Source of the DNA: Oscillibacter sp.
GTDB taxonomy: Bacteria > Bacillota > Clostridia > Oscillospirales > Oscillospiraceae
Assembly: GCA_014799925.1 (NCBI GenBank)
Contig: JAAVHC010000055.1
Span: 1 to 39,763, forward strand
Direction: 5' to 3'
Length of the DNA: 39,763 nucleotides
Position 1 is the first letter of the stretch; each line of letters starts with the position of its first letter. This document shows, piece by piece, positions 22,635-32,200 of this stretch. The translations under genes were made by a program, and so were the position numbers. The notes below the pieces were generated by a model. That model was not told the origin of the DNA. It did not search any database and saw only the letters and a program-made list of their open reading frames with translations.

Positions 22635-23539
22635 TACTGTTGTACCTCCTTGTTACGGGTGTAGGCAAGCTGGGCCAGACCCAGGCCCGCCACCAGGATG
22701 AAGAAAATGACCGCCTTTGCCTGGGCCGTGCCGTGGGCGTTGGCGCTGGAGTTGTTGTAGGTAGTGAAGATGTTCAGGGCCAGCATTTCCGTGGTCTTGA
22801 TGGTGGTGCCGCCGGGCTGGGTGACGATGGGCTGGCCGGCGGTGAGGGCCAGGTTCTGGTCGAACAGCTTGAAGCCATTGGTCAGGGAGAGGAACATGCA
22901 GATGGTGATGGAGGGCATCACGTTGGGGATGGTGACCTTGAACAGGGTCTGGGCCTTGGTGGCGCCGTCGATGCGGGCGGCCTCCATCATGTCCTCGGGC
23001 ACCGCCTGGAGTCCGGCGATGTAAATGATCATCATATAACCGATCTGCTGCCAGCACATGAGGATGATGAGGCCCCAGAAGCCGTACTTGGAGTCCATGA
23101 CGATGGAGGTGGAGAATTTGCTGAGGATGCCGTCGAAGATCATGGACCAGATATGGCCCAGCACGATGCCGCCGATCAGGTTGGGCATGAAGAACACCGT
23201 ACGGAACAGGTTGCTGCCCTTGATGTTCTGGGTCAGGGCGTAGGCCACGGCAAAGGCCAGCACGTTGATGAGCACCAGGGACACCAGGGCGTACAGGGCG
23301 GTATACCAGAAGGCGTGGGTAAAGCTGGCGTCCTGGAAGGCCCGGATATAGTTGCCGATGCCGATGGGCTTTGCGTCGGCAATGAGCTTGAACTGACAGA
23401 AGGACAGGTAGATGCCCTGGATGAAGGGCCAGACGAAGCCGATGATAAAGGCCGCCACCACGGGCCCCAGGAAGAGGGGCCACCAGCGCCGGGTGCTGGC
23501 CTGTATCATATTGTAGCCAGAAATTTTCTTCGGTTTCAA
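22634..23539 (-). CDS. Sugar ABC importer permease, MalF type
   Basis: A 301-residue permease with an N-terminal cytoplasmic tail, six helices and an EAA loop (DMMEAARIDGATKAQTLFKVTIP, about 187-208). The start is a TTG at 23539 with AAGGAG about 8 nt upstream; the next in-frame ATG, at residue 11, lacks such a site. It pairs with the downstream MalG-type permease. The 92-nt gap before it carries a hairpin that may reduce permease expression relative to the binding protein. Confidence 0.92.
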   Translation of the reverse strand: MKPKKISGYNMIQASTRRWWPLFLGPVVAAFIIGFVWPFIQGIYLSFCQFKLIADAKPIGIGNYIRAFQDASFTHAFWYTALYALVSLVLINVLAFAVAYALTQNIKGSNLFRTVFFMPNLIGGIVLGHIWSMIFDGILSKFSTSIVMDSKYGFWGLIILMCWQQIGYMMIIYIAGLQAVPEDMMEAARIDGATKAQTLFKVTIPNVMPSITICMFLSLTNGFKLFDQNLALTAGQPIVTQPGGTTIKTTEMLALNIFTTYNNSSANAHGTAQAKAVIFFILVAGLGLAQLAYTRNKEVQQ

Positions 23540-23580
23540 GATATCCTCTCCTTTTTCAAAAAATCATTGGGATAAGGGGA

Positions 23581-23602
23581 GGACGGGCGAAAACCGCCCG
23601 CC
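23581..23602 (-). other. Intercistronic stem-loop of the second importer operon
   Basis: On the minus strand GGGCGGGCG pairs with CGCCCGTCC (one mismatch) around a GTTTT loop. There is no T run. It lies between the binding-protein and permease genes, as do the hairpins in the first importer operon. Confidence 0.55.
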
Positions 23603-23631
23603 CTCCTGCGCTAAGAACTTATGAGGCTTTA

Positions 23632-24981
23632 TCAGCCGTTGACGGCCTGATACTGGGCGGCCCAGCCGTCCACAAAGGCCACGCGGACGCTCTCCCAGTT
23701 GGCGGCGGACTGATCGGCGTTGTAGGCGTTCAGAGCGGACACCAGGGCGGCACGGTACTCGTCCACGTTGGGCTGGTAGTTGGTGGCCCAGTTCATGACG
23801 TAGCAGCCGTTGTTGCTGTACTCGTTGGCGTCGGCCAGGAAGCCGTTGGTGGACTCGGCGGCGTTCTTGTAGGGCATGACGCCGAAGGTGTCAACCAGCT
23901 TGCGGGAAGCGTCGGGATCGGTGACGCACCAGACCATGAAGTCCATGGTGGCCTGCTGATCCTCGGCGGAGACCTTGCCGTTGATGGCCCAGCAGTTCTC
24001 GGTGCCGCAGTTCAGACCGGCCTTCTCCTCGCCGGCGACGCCGCAGTAGTAGGGGATCATGGTGGCGTTGGGCACGGTCTCGGACACGGCGGCGTACTCC
24101 CAGGAGCCGTTGACAAAGAACGCGGCCTGGCCGTTCTTGAACTCGGCCTCGGCATCATGGCCGCCCACGGACAGATCGGTGGGAGCGGTCAGGCTGTTGT
24201 TGATGCACAGGTCATACAGGTTCTTGAAGTTGTCCATATACTTGCCGGAGATGGTGGCGGGGCACTCGGTCCAGACGTTGCCCTCCTGCTCGTAGTAGTA
24301 CTCCAGGTTGGCCATGTGGCCGGTGAAGCGCCAGGAGGAGGAGCCGTCCATGTCGGAGGAGCTGAAAGCGTCGAAGCCCAGCTCGGCGGCGCGGGCGTGG
24401 ATGTCCTCGGCAACCTTCTTCAGGCCGTCAAAGTTCTTGATCTCGTCCATGGAGTGGCCGGCCTTCTCGATGAGATCGGGGTTGACGATGATGCCGTAGC
24501 ACTCGTAGCAGTAGCCGATGGACACCAGCTTGCCGTTCTCGTCATAGAGGTTGTAGGCGTCAGTGTTCAGCTGGGCCTCGATGGCGGTGCCCTTCAGATC
24601 CAGGGCGTAGTCGGTCCAGTCGCGGACGCCGGCTTGGTTGCCCACCACGAAGATGGTGGGAGCCTCGCTCTTGCCCATCTCGGCGTTCAGGGTCTGGCTG
24701 TAGGTGCCGGAGGCGGCGGTAACCACCTTCACGGGCACGCCGGTCTTCTCGTTGTACATCTTGGCGACTTCCTGGAGGACCTCGTCGGATTCAGGCTTGA
24801 AGTTCAGCCAGTAGACGCGGCCGGAGGCTCCGGACGTCTCGTTGTTGCCGGAGGTGTTATTGCTGGAGGTGTTGTTGCCGGAGGTGCTGTTGCTGGGGGT
24901 GTCGTTGTTTCCGCCGCAGCCGGCCAACAGGGCCAGCGCCATGATGGCGGCCAATGCAAGAGCCAATACCTTTTTCTTCAT
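23632..24981 (-). CDS. Sugar ABC importer, substrate-binding lipoprotein (LacI-controlled locus)
   Basis: A 449-residue family-1 solute-binding lipoprotein. The signal peptide has lipobox LLAGC (Cys22), then a striking Asn/Ser/Thr-Gly linker of near-repeats (about 26-50, NTSSNNTSGNN type), then the binding domain (YWLNFKPESDEVLQEVAKMY, KNGQAAFFVNGSWEYAAV, GLNCGTENCWAING). The ATG at 24981 has an AGGAGG site; the upstream open frame is the promoter region. It is first in the operon, behind a sigma-A promoter and LacI-type operator. Style and context suggest an oligosaccharide binder of the raffinose/maltodextrin class; the ligand is not provable here. Confidence 0.92.
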   Translation of the reverse strand: MKKKVLALALAAIMALALLAGCGGNNDTPSNSTSGNNTSSNNTSGNNETSGASGRVYWLNFKPESDEVLQEVAKMYNEKTGVPVKVVTAASGTYSQTLNAEMGKSEAPTIFVVGNQAGVRDWTDYALDLKGTAIEAQLNTDAYNLYDENGKLVSIGYCYECYGIIVNPDLIEKAGHSMDEIKNFDGLKKVAEDIHARAAELGFDAFSSSDMDGSSSWRFTGHMANLEYYYEQEGNVWTECPATISGKYMDNFKNLYDLCINNSLTAPTDLSVGGHDAEAEFKNGQAAFFVNGSWEYAAVSETVPNATMIPYYCGVAGEEKAGLNCGTENCWAINGKVSAEDQQATMDFMVWCVTDPDASRKLVDTFGVMPYKNAAESTNGFLADANEYSNNGCYVMNWATNYQPNVDEYRAALVSALNAYNADQSAANWESVRVAFVDGWAAQYQAVNG

Positions 24982-25019
24982 TTCATTTCCTCCTGTTGTT
25001 ATACAGCGTTGAATTTCCA

Positions 25020-25041
25020 GAAACGTTACCGATAACGTTTC
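25020..25041 (-). promoter_or_regulatory. LacI-family operator of the second importer operon
   Basis: A perfect dyad, GAAACGTTA-CCGA-TAACGTTTC, is 22 bp long. Its core (GTTACCGATAAC) closely resembles operators of GntR-type members of the LacI family. It begins just downstream of the expected transcription start, a position suited to repression. Confidence 0.75.
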
Positions 25042-25055
25042 CACTGAACGAACCT

Positions 25056-25083
25056 ATCATATCACAATTATGGAAATATGCAA
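25056..25083 (-). promoter_or_regulatory. Sigma-A promoter of the second importer operon
   Basis: On the minus strand, a -35 box TTGCAT (25083-25078) and a -10 box TATGAT (25061-25056) have a 16-nt spacer, followed by the LacI-type operator. The gene-free stretch 24982-25428 also holds the hairpin at 25136-25164 and a stem-loop at 25350-25375; I found no convincing plus-strand promoter for the exporter. Confidence 0.6.
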
Positions 25084-25135
25084 GGGGAAATATACGCTTC
25101 CGCCAAATTTTGTGGAATTGCTGAAAGTTAAACGT

Positions 25136-25164
25136 CCTGAATTGTGCAACACGCACAATCCAGG
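25136..25164. other. Dyad symmetry between importer and exporter operons
   Basis: The arms CCTGAATTGTGC (25136-25147) and GCACAATCCAGG (25153-25164) pair with one mismatch around AACAC. No T run follows on either strand, so it is more likely an operator or leader structure than a terminator. A smaller dyad, ATATG-T-CATAT, lies near 25239-25249. Confidence 0.45.
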
Positions 25165-25349
25165 GCGGACCGAGCCCGGATGGAGAGGATGGAGCGTCAT
25201 GTGTTCCGGCGGCTCCATGCTTTGCGCGTATGGGTAGATATGTCATATGAGCATTTGATGTTTTTTCCGGTTGGGAGTAACATACTATGGGAATTGTGCC
25301 GCCGCGCTCCGGACCGCTTCCAATGAGGGAAGCGCGGAACGCGGCGGCC

Positions 25350-25375
25350 GGTCCCTGGAGACGGAAACAGGGACC
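25350..25375 (+). other. Stem-loop in the exporter leader
   Basis: The perfect 8-bp arms GGTCCCTG (25350-25357) and CAGGGACC (25368-25375) enclose a 10-nt loop about 50 nt before the exporter start codon. It may be a leader hairpin. Confidence 0.4.
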
Positions 25376-25428
25376 CCGGCATGGCGGAGAGACCCGCCGG
25401 GATCCGGCGCGGAGGAAAAGAGGAGAGA

Positions 25429-27192
25429 ATGAAGGAGCTGAAATGGATCGGCGGCTGCGCTTTACGGTACTGGCCGCGCTACGTGATGGGCGTCATCGCC
25501 CTGGCCCTGGTGGATCTGATGAATGTCTACATCCCCCAGTTTACCGGCGAGATCACCGACGGACTGAAGGCCGGGACCATGGATATGGACGGCGTGTGGC
25601 GGCTGGTGGTCTGGATCATCCTGCTGGGCGCGGGCATGGCGGCGGGCCGCTTTGGCTGGCGGTATTTTATCTTTGGCACGAGCCTGACCATTCAGAGGGA
25701 CATGCAGCGGGATCTGTTCGCCCATCTGGAGACGCTGTCCATGCGCTATTACAACGAGCACAAGACCGGCGACCTCATGGCCCATTTCACCAACGACCTG
25801 CAGGCCATCCGGATGCTGCTGGGACCTACCATCGTGACGGCCTTTGACGCCTCCGTCATGCTGATCATGGTGCTGGGGAAAATGATATTCTATGTGGATA
25901 CGCGCCTGACCCTGGTGGCGGTCATTCCCCTGCTGCTGATCATGTACGGCGATTATATCTACGGTAAGATCATGCACCGGAAGTTTTTCGCCAGGCAGCG
26001 GGCCTTTTCCGACCTGACGGATCAGGTACAGGAGGCCGTCAGCGGCATCCGGGTCATCAAGGCCTTTGTCCAGGAGCGCAAGGAGCTGGCGGCCTTCGAT
26101 CAGGTCAATCAGCGCACGCACGACAGGAACATGGACGTGGCCCGGACCCAGGCGCTGTTCCTTCCCCTGCTGGACCTGGTGGTGGGCGCCAGCGGCCTGC
26201 TGACGCTGCTGTACGGCGGATATCTGACCATTGCCGGAGAGATCACACTGGGTCAGTTCGAGGCGTTCAACCTGTATATCGCCATGCTGGTATGGCCCAT
26301 GATGGCCGCCGGGGAGTGCGTCACCTTTATCTCCCAGGGCATGGCCAGCGTCAAGCGGATCCGGGTCATCCTGGACGAGCGGCCGGAAATCGTGGACGGC
26401 CCGGAGGCGCGGGACGTGGACGGCCTCCGGGGCGGGATCGACCTGGACGGCCTTACCTTTTCCTATCCCGGACAGGAGAAGCCCGCGCTGGAGAACATCA
26501 GCGTCCGCCTGGACCAGGGCGAGACCCTGGCCATCCTGGGCCGCACGGGAAGCGGGAAGACCACCCTGGCCAATCTGCTGCTGCGGCTGTACAATACCCG
26601 GCGGAACATGATCCGCATTGACGGGCATTCCCTCTATGAGATTCCCCTGGAGGTGCTGCGGCGGGACATTGCCTACGTGCCCCAGGACAGCTTCCTCTTT
26701 TCCGACACCCTGGCCCATAACATCGCCTTCGGCGCGGAGTCGAAGTCCATGGAGGACATCCGGCAGGCGGCGCGGGACGCCTGCATCCACGACAATATCA
26801 TAGAGTTTCCCGACGGCTATGAAACCGTGGTGGGCGAGCGGGGCGTTACCCTCTCCGGCGGGCAGAAGCAGCGCAGCGCCATTGCCCGCGCCCTGCTGAA
26901 GGACGCGCCCATCCTGATCCTGGACGACGCGCTCTCGGCGGTGGATACGGACACGGAGGAGCAGATCCTCCGCAGCCTGAGGAGGCTCCGCCGGGGCCGC
27001 ACCACCATTATCATTGCCCACCGCATTTCCACCATCCAGCACGCGGACCATATCCTGGTGCTGGACGACGGCAGGGCGGCGGAGTACGGCTCCCACGAGG
27101 AGCTGATGGCCCTGGGCGGCATTTACCGGAGCGTCTATGACAAGCAGCAGCTGGAGAAGCAGCTGCGGGAGGAAGGAGGCGCGGCGTCTTGA
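25429..27192 (+). CDS. ABC exporter half-transporter, subunit 1 (degenerate-site subunit)
   Basis: A 587-residue fused membrane/ATPase half-transporter. Six membrane helices (about 1-320) are followed by a nucleotide-binding domain with Walker A GRTGSGKTT (371-379), Q loop (YVPQDSFLF), signature LSGGQ (475-479) and Walker B ILILDD (495-500). The catalytic glutamate is replaced by Asp500, as in the non-catalytic subunit of heterodimeric exporters such as BmrCD, LmrCD and TM287/288. The ATG at 25429 has an AGGAGA site. The partner gene starts on its stop codon (TTGA, 27189-27192). These pumps export drugs, lipids or peptides; substrate unknown. Confidence 0.92.
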   Translation: MKELKWIGGCALRYWPRYVMGVIALALVDLMNVYIPQFTGEITDGLKAGTMDMDGVWRLVVWIILLGAGMAAGRFGWRYFIFGTSLTIQRDMQRDLFAHLETLSMRYYNEHKTGDLMAHFTNDLQAIRMLLGPTIVTAFDASVMLIMVLGKMIFYVDTRLTLVAVIPLLLIMYGDYIYGKIMHRKFFARQRAFSDLTDQVQEAVSGIRVIKAFVQERKELAAFDQVNQRTHDRNMDVARTQALFLPLLDLVVGASGLLTLLYGGYLTIAGEITLGQFEAFNLYIAMLVWPMMAAGECVTFISQGMASVKRIRVILDERPEIVDGPEARDVDGLRGGIDLDGLTFSYPGQEKPALENISVRLDQGETLAILGRTGSGKTTLANLLLRLYNTRRNMIRIDGHSLYEIPLEVLRRDIAYVPQDSFLFSDTLAHNIAFGAESKSMEDIRQAARDACIHDNIIEFPDGYETVVGERGVTLSGGQKQRSAIARALLKDAPILILDDALSAVDTDTEEQILRSLRRLRRGRTTIIIAHRISTIQHADHILVLDDGRAAEYGSHEELMALGGIYRSVYDKQQLEKQLREEGGAAS

Positions 27193-28994
27193 GCCTGTTT
27201 CAGAAAAAGAATGAGGAGGACTCCGATATCCATTACGAGGGCCGCGCGGTGCTTCGGATGCTTTCCTACCTCAGGCCCCACCTGGGGACCGTGGCGGTCT
27301 GCCTGCTGCTGGTGCTGGTCATCACGGCGCTGGAGCTGTACAAGCCCGTCCTGACCGGAGACGCCATCGACCGGTATATCGCCGGGGATTACGCCCCCGG
27401 CGAGGCGGTGGAGGAGCGGTTTGCCGGCGTGCTCGCCGCGGCGGCCAAATACGTGGGCGTGATGGCGCTGCTGTTTGTGTGCAACCGCGTCCAGTACCTG
27501 CTGCTCCAGCGGACGGGGCAGCGGATCGTCTACACCATGCGAAGCGAGCTGTTCGAGCATATCGAGAGCCTGTCTATGCGCTTTTTTGACCTGACCCCGG
27601 TGGGGAAGATCGCCACCCGGGTCACCAACGACGTGGAGGCGGTTCACGAGCTGTACGCCAATATCCTGGTGAAGCTGTTCAAGAACGTGGTGAAGATCCT
27701 GGGCCTGGCGGTGGTGATGCTGGCGCTGGACGTCCGCATGGCGCTGCTGTCCTTTGTGATGGTGCCGCTGGTGACGGTGCTGACCGTACTTGCCAGGACC
27801 CTCTCCCTCCGGGCCAACCGGAAAGCCCGGACGTGCCTGACGGCGCTGAACACCTTCCTGTCGGAGCACCTCTCCGGTATGCGGGTCATTCAGATTTTCA
27901 ACCGGGAAAAGGCAAAATACCGTGAGTTTTCCGAATACAGCGAGGCGTTCTACCGGGCCAATTTCCGGGCCATCCTGGTAAACGCCGTGTTCCGGCCCGT
28001 CATCGTGTTCACCTCCGTGGCGGCCATGGCCGTCGTCATCGCCGCGGGCAGCCGGGGCGTGCTGGCGGGGACGGTGTCCTTCGGCGTCATGTATATCTTC
28101 CTGCAATACATCAGGACCTTTTTCGAGCCCATCCAGGATCTGGCGGAGCAGCTGTCCACCCTCCAGTCCGCCGTGGCCTCGGCGGAAAAGATATTCACCC
28201 TGCTGGACGAAAAGCCCCTGATCCGCGACCCGGAAAATCCGGTCCGGCCGGCGGAAGTAAAGGGCCGCATCGAGTTTAAGAACGTCTGGTTTGCCTATGA
28301 CAACGAGAACTACGTTCTCCGGGACGTGAGCTTCGTCATTGAGCCGGGGCAGAAGGTTGCCTTCGTGGGGGCCACCGGCGCGGGAAAGAGCTCCATTCTG
28401 AACCTGATCGGCCGGTATTACGACATCCAGAAGGGCGAAATTCTGCTGGACGGCGTCAATATCCGGGACCTGACCCGGGAACAGATCCGCCGGTGTCTCG
28501 GCCAGGTGCAGCAGGACGTTTTCATCTTCACCGGCGACATCAAGAGCAACATCCGCCTCCGGGAGGAGTCCATTACCGACGAGGCCGTCCACGAGGCCGC
28601 CCGCCGGGTCAATGCCGACCGGTTCATTGACCGCCTGCCGGACGGCTATGACGAGCGCGTGACGGAGCGGGGCTCCACCTTCTCCGCCGGGCAGCGGCAG
28701 CTTCTGAGCTTCGCCCGGACGCTGGCCTTTGACCCCGCCATCCTGATTCTGGACGAGGCCACCGCCAATATTGACACGGAGACGGAGCAGTGGATTCAGG
28801 ACGCGCTGGCCGCCATGATGAAGGGCCGCACCACCATTATGGTGGCCCACCGCCTGTCCACCATCCAGCATGCGGACCAGATCATCGTCATGCACCACGG
28901 CCGGATCCGGGAGAGAGGCACTCACCAGGAGCTGCTGGACCAGGGCGGCATCTACCGGAAGCTGTATCAGCTGCAATTGGCGCAAAATGAATAG
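27189..28994 (+). CDS. ABC exporter half-transporter, subunit 2 (catalytic-site subunit)
   Basis: A 601-residue half-transporter with six membrane helices (about 20-330) and an ATPase domain: Walker A GATGAGKSS (394-402), Q loop (VQQDVFIF), signature FSAGQ (498-502) and Walker B ILILDEA with the catalytic Glu523. The altered signature here plus the altered Walker B in subunit 1 place both defects in the same ATP site, the expected asymmetry of a heterodimeric exporter. The start is a TTG at 27189 overlapping the upstream stop, with AAGGAGG 9 nt ahead. A strong hairpin follows the gene. Confidence 0.92.
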   Translation: MSLFQKKNEEDSDIHYEGRAVLRMLSYLRPHLGTVAVCLLLVLVITALELYKPVLTGDAIDRYIAGDYAPGEAVEERFAGVLAAAAKYVGVMALLFVCNRVQYLLLQRTGQRIVYTMRSELFEHIESLSMRFFDLTPVGKIATRVTNDVEAVHELYANILVKLFKNVVKILGLAVVMLALDVRMALLSFVMVPLVTVLTVLARTLSLRANRKARTCLTALNTFLSEHLSGMRVIQIFNREKAKYREFSEYSEAFYRANFRAILVNAVFRPVIVFTSVAAMAVVIAAGSRGVLAGTVSFGVMYIFLQYIRTFFEPIQDLAEQLSTLQSAVASAEKIFTLLDEKPLIRDPENPVRPAEVKGRIEFKNVWFAYDNENYVLRDVSFVIEPGQKVAFVGATGAGKSSILNLIGRYYDIQKGEILLDGVNIRDLTREQIRRCLGQVQQDVFIFTGDIKSNIRLREESITDEAVHEAARRVNADRFIDRLPDGYDERVTERGSTFSAGQRQLLSFARTLAFDPAILILDEATANIDTETEQWIQDALAAMMKGRTTIMVAHRLSTIQHADQIIVMHHGRIRERGTHQELLDQGGIYRKLYQLQLAQNE

Positions 28995-29010
28995 GAGCGA
29001 CAGACGGCCG

Positions 29011-29050
29011 GGCGGGCTCAAAAGGATCAGGCGGTCCTTTTGAGCCCGCC
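29011..29050 (+). terminator. Strong stem-loop after the exporter operon
   Basis: A perfect 16-bp stem, GGCGGGCTCAAAAGGA / TCCTTTTGAGCCCGCC, has an 8-nt loop. The following bases are not a clean T run, so it is either a weak terminator or an mRNA-stabilising 3' hairpin. The rest of the 28995-29269 stretch holds the promoter below and no gene. Confidence 0.65.
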
Positions 29051-29122
29051 TGCGGATTTGGTCATCTTTTCGATCCGGAAAATTTCCTGGCGGCAGAATG
29101 ATCCATTTTCTCAAGTTCCCCC

Positions 29123-29151
29123 TTGAATACACGGATGAAAAGGAGTATAAT
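29123..29151 (+). promoter_or_regulatory. Sigma-A promoter of the hybrid sensor kinase
   Basis: A -35 box TTGAAT (29123-29128) and a perfect -10 box TATAAT (29146-29151) have a 17-nt spacer. It gives a leader of about 110 nt. Confidence 0.75.
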
Positions 29152-29269
29152 GATAAGGCGACTGGCTTCAGCCCGAAGGTGTCTGGCTTTTTATGGGGAA
29201 TTTGCCCATCCAGCGCCCGCCTGCTTATGAACACAGATTCTAAGATGAACAGAAAAGGGATTTGAGGTA

Positions 29270-32200
29270 ATGAAAAGAAAACAGAGAAGGCATCTGCTCA
29301 ATCGGCCATATGTCAGACAAATTCTCACGTTGCTTCTATGCTTTGTACTGCTCTCGTCCAGCCCCCCGGCCGCGGCCGCGGAGGAGCCGGCCAAAAACCG
29401 GACGGTGAGAGCCGGCGTTTTCTTCTTTGACGGCTATCACATGCGGGACGACGACGGCACCTACACCGGCTACGGCATTGAATTGCTGAACCTGATCTCC
29501 CAGTACTCCCATTTGAATTTTGAGTTTGTCGGCTACGACAACACCTGGGAAGAAATGCAGACCATGCTGCTCAACGGCGAGATCGACATGGTGACCTCCG
29601 CCAGAAAGACCCGGGCGCGGATGGACATCTTCGGGTTCTCCGATCCCATTGAACGCAACAGCACGGTGCTGTCGGTTCGGGAGGAGAACACGAGCATCGT
29701 CTCCGGAGATTACGACACCTACAACGGTATGGTGGTGGGACTGCTGTCCGGCAGCAGCCAGAACCGGACCCTGCCCACTTTTGCGGAGGAGAACGGATTT
29801 ACCTATGAGACCCGGGAATACGAGGACTCCAGCCAGCTGGAGGCGGCGCTCCAGCGCGGCGACATTGACGCGATCCTTACCAGCAACCTGCGCCGGGCGG
29901 AGAACGAGAGAATTCTGGATACCACCAGCATCAATTATTTCTACGCCATCACACGGAAGGACGACCAGGAGCTTCTGGACGAGATCAACTACGCCATCAA
30001 GCAGATGAACCTCTATGAGGGGGACTACTGGGCCAATACTCTGTACATCAAATATTATGGAAGCGGCGCGACCTCCACCGGCAGCGGCGGCTTTACCCAG
30101 CGGGAGCTGGATTACATAGAGGCGGTGGTTTCCGGGGAGAAACGGATCACCGTAACGTCCCTGCCCAACCGGAAGCCCTATTCCTACGCGGAGGACGGGG
30201 AGCTGAAGGGGATCCAGCCGAGGTTCTTTGCCCGCCTGATGGAGATTGCCGGACTGCCCTATGAGATGATTGTGCCGGAGGACAATGCGGAATACGAACA
30301 GCTCATGGAGAGCGGCGGCGTGGACGTGGTGCTCGATTGGCAGCAAACCACCTCCACAGGAATGGAGTATGCCGGCAACGGATTTCTGACCACCGCGTAT
30401 ATGAATACGGGCACAGCCCTGGTGACCCGCAAGGATTTCAGCGGGACGGATGTCTCATCCCTGGCCGTGCTGGAGGGCATGATGGGTCTGCCCCTTGAGC
30501 ATGAAGAGTTCCAGGATGCCCGCATTCTGCCATGTGCGAGCCAGGAAGACTTGCTGAAAGCTGTCCTGGAGGGAGAGACGGACGCCGCCTTTATGCGTAC
30601 GCACGCGGCGCAGTTCTTTATCAATAACGACCGCACAAATTCCCTTCGGCTCGACATGGTCGATTCCGATCAGATCGTGTTCAAAATGTATATCCCCAAC
30701 AGCAGCGATCACGAGCTGGTCACGATCCTGAACAAGTGCATCCAGCGGGTGCCTGATGATGTGCTCAGTCTTCTGATCACCGAGTACACCGCCGGTACGG
30801 CGGAAAATCTGGCTTTCTTCCAGTATATGGCCGCCCATCCGGGGACGATCCTTCTGCTGTCCTCGCTGGTCACTCTGGCCATCGGCGTGATCATCTTCTT
30901 CTATCTGCGTTCCCGGTGGAACAACAGGCTCCTCCGGACAACCGAACAGGCCAACCAGGAACTGGAAGAGCAGCTGGCGATTGTCAACGCCCTGAGTCGG
31001 GATTACCTGAACGTCTATACGCTGAACACGCGGTCCGGCACCCTCCGGGCGGTGAAGCTGGACGGCTGCCTGACCCCGGGGCTGGACTGGAAGAGCACGG
31101 AGGCGTTCCCCTATGCCGAGTTTTTGCTCCGGTACATTGATAACGAGGTCGCGGATGAGGATAAGGACTATATGACGGAGGCGCTTTCCCTGGAACGGGT
31201 CCAGGATGCGCTGTCCCGCACCCCGGAGTATACGGGGACCTACCGCGTCCAGACCGGGGAGGATCTTCACGATTATCAGTTTACCTATGTGGCGTACCAG
31301 GCGGAAGGCCAGACAACTCCCCTTGTGCTGGCCGGATTCCGGAATATTGACGAGATCGTCCGCAAGGAACAGAAGCAGAAGGCAGCTTTGCAGGATGCCC
31401 TGCACATGGCCCAGGCCGCAAGCGAGGCCAAAACCGCCTTCCTGAGCAGCGTCAGTCATGACATCCGCACACCCATGAACGCCATCACCGGCTTTTTGGC
31501 CCTCATGAAGGATGAGGTGGACAATCCCGAGACCGTGCGGGAGTATATCCAGCGGATCGACGCCGCCAGCCAGCATCTGCTGGGGCTGATCAACGACGTG
31601 CTGGACATGAACAAGATCGAGAGCGGCAGCACCACGCTGTCTATCTCTGAGATGGACATGGCCGACGTCATCGAAGAAATCAACACCATTATCCGGCCCC
31701 AGACCAAGGCGAAGGGACAGACCTTTGACATCTTCGTCTCCCAGCTGAAGTATGAGCACTTGATGGGGGACAAGATGCGGATCAATCAGATTCTCATCAA
31801 TCTGCTGTCCAACGCCGTGAAGTATACCCAGGAGGGCGGGAACATCCAGCTGCGGGTAGAAGAGCTTTCCCGGGTGGTCAACAACTACAGCCGCCTCCGT
31901 TTCACCGTCAGTGACAATGGCCTGGGCATGAGCGAAGAGTACCAGAAGGTGATTTTCGACCCCTTCACCCGCGAGGACACCAAGACCACCCACGAGATTC
32001 AGGGCACCGGTCTGGGCATGGCCATCACCAAGAGTCTGGTGGATTTGATGGGCGGAACCATCCGGGTAGAGAGCGTGCGGGGCGAAGGAAGTACCTTCAC
32101 CGTGGAGCTGGAGCTGCATATCCAGGAGCGGGAGGACGCTCCCGAGTTCTGGACGGAGCACAAGGTGTCCAAGATGATCGTGGCGGATGACGATGAGGAG

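Noticed and set aside
27135-29234. 699-codon minus-strand open frame opposite the ABC exporter
   Set aside because: Antisense to conserved ABC transporter domains; no recognisable motif.
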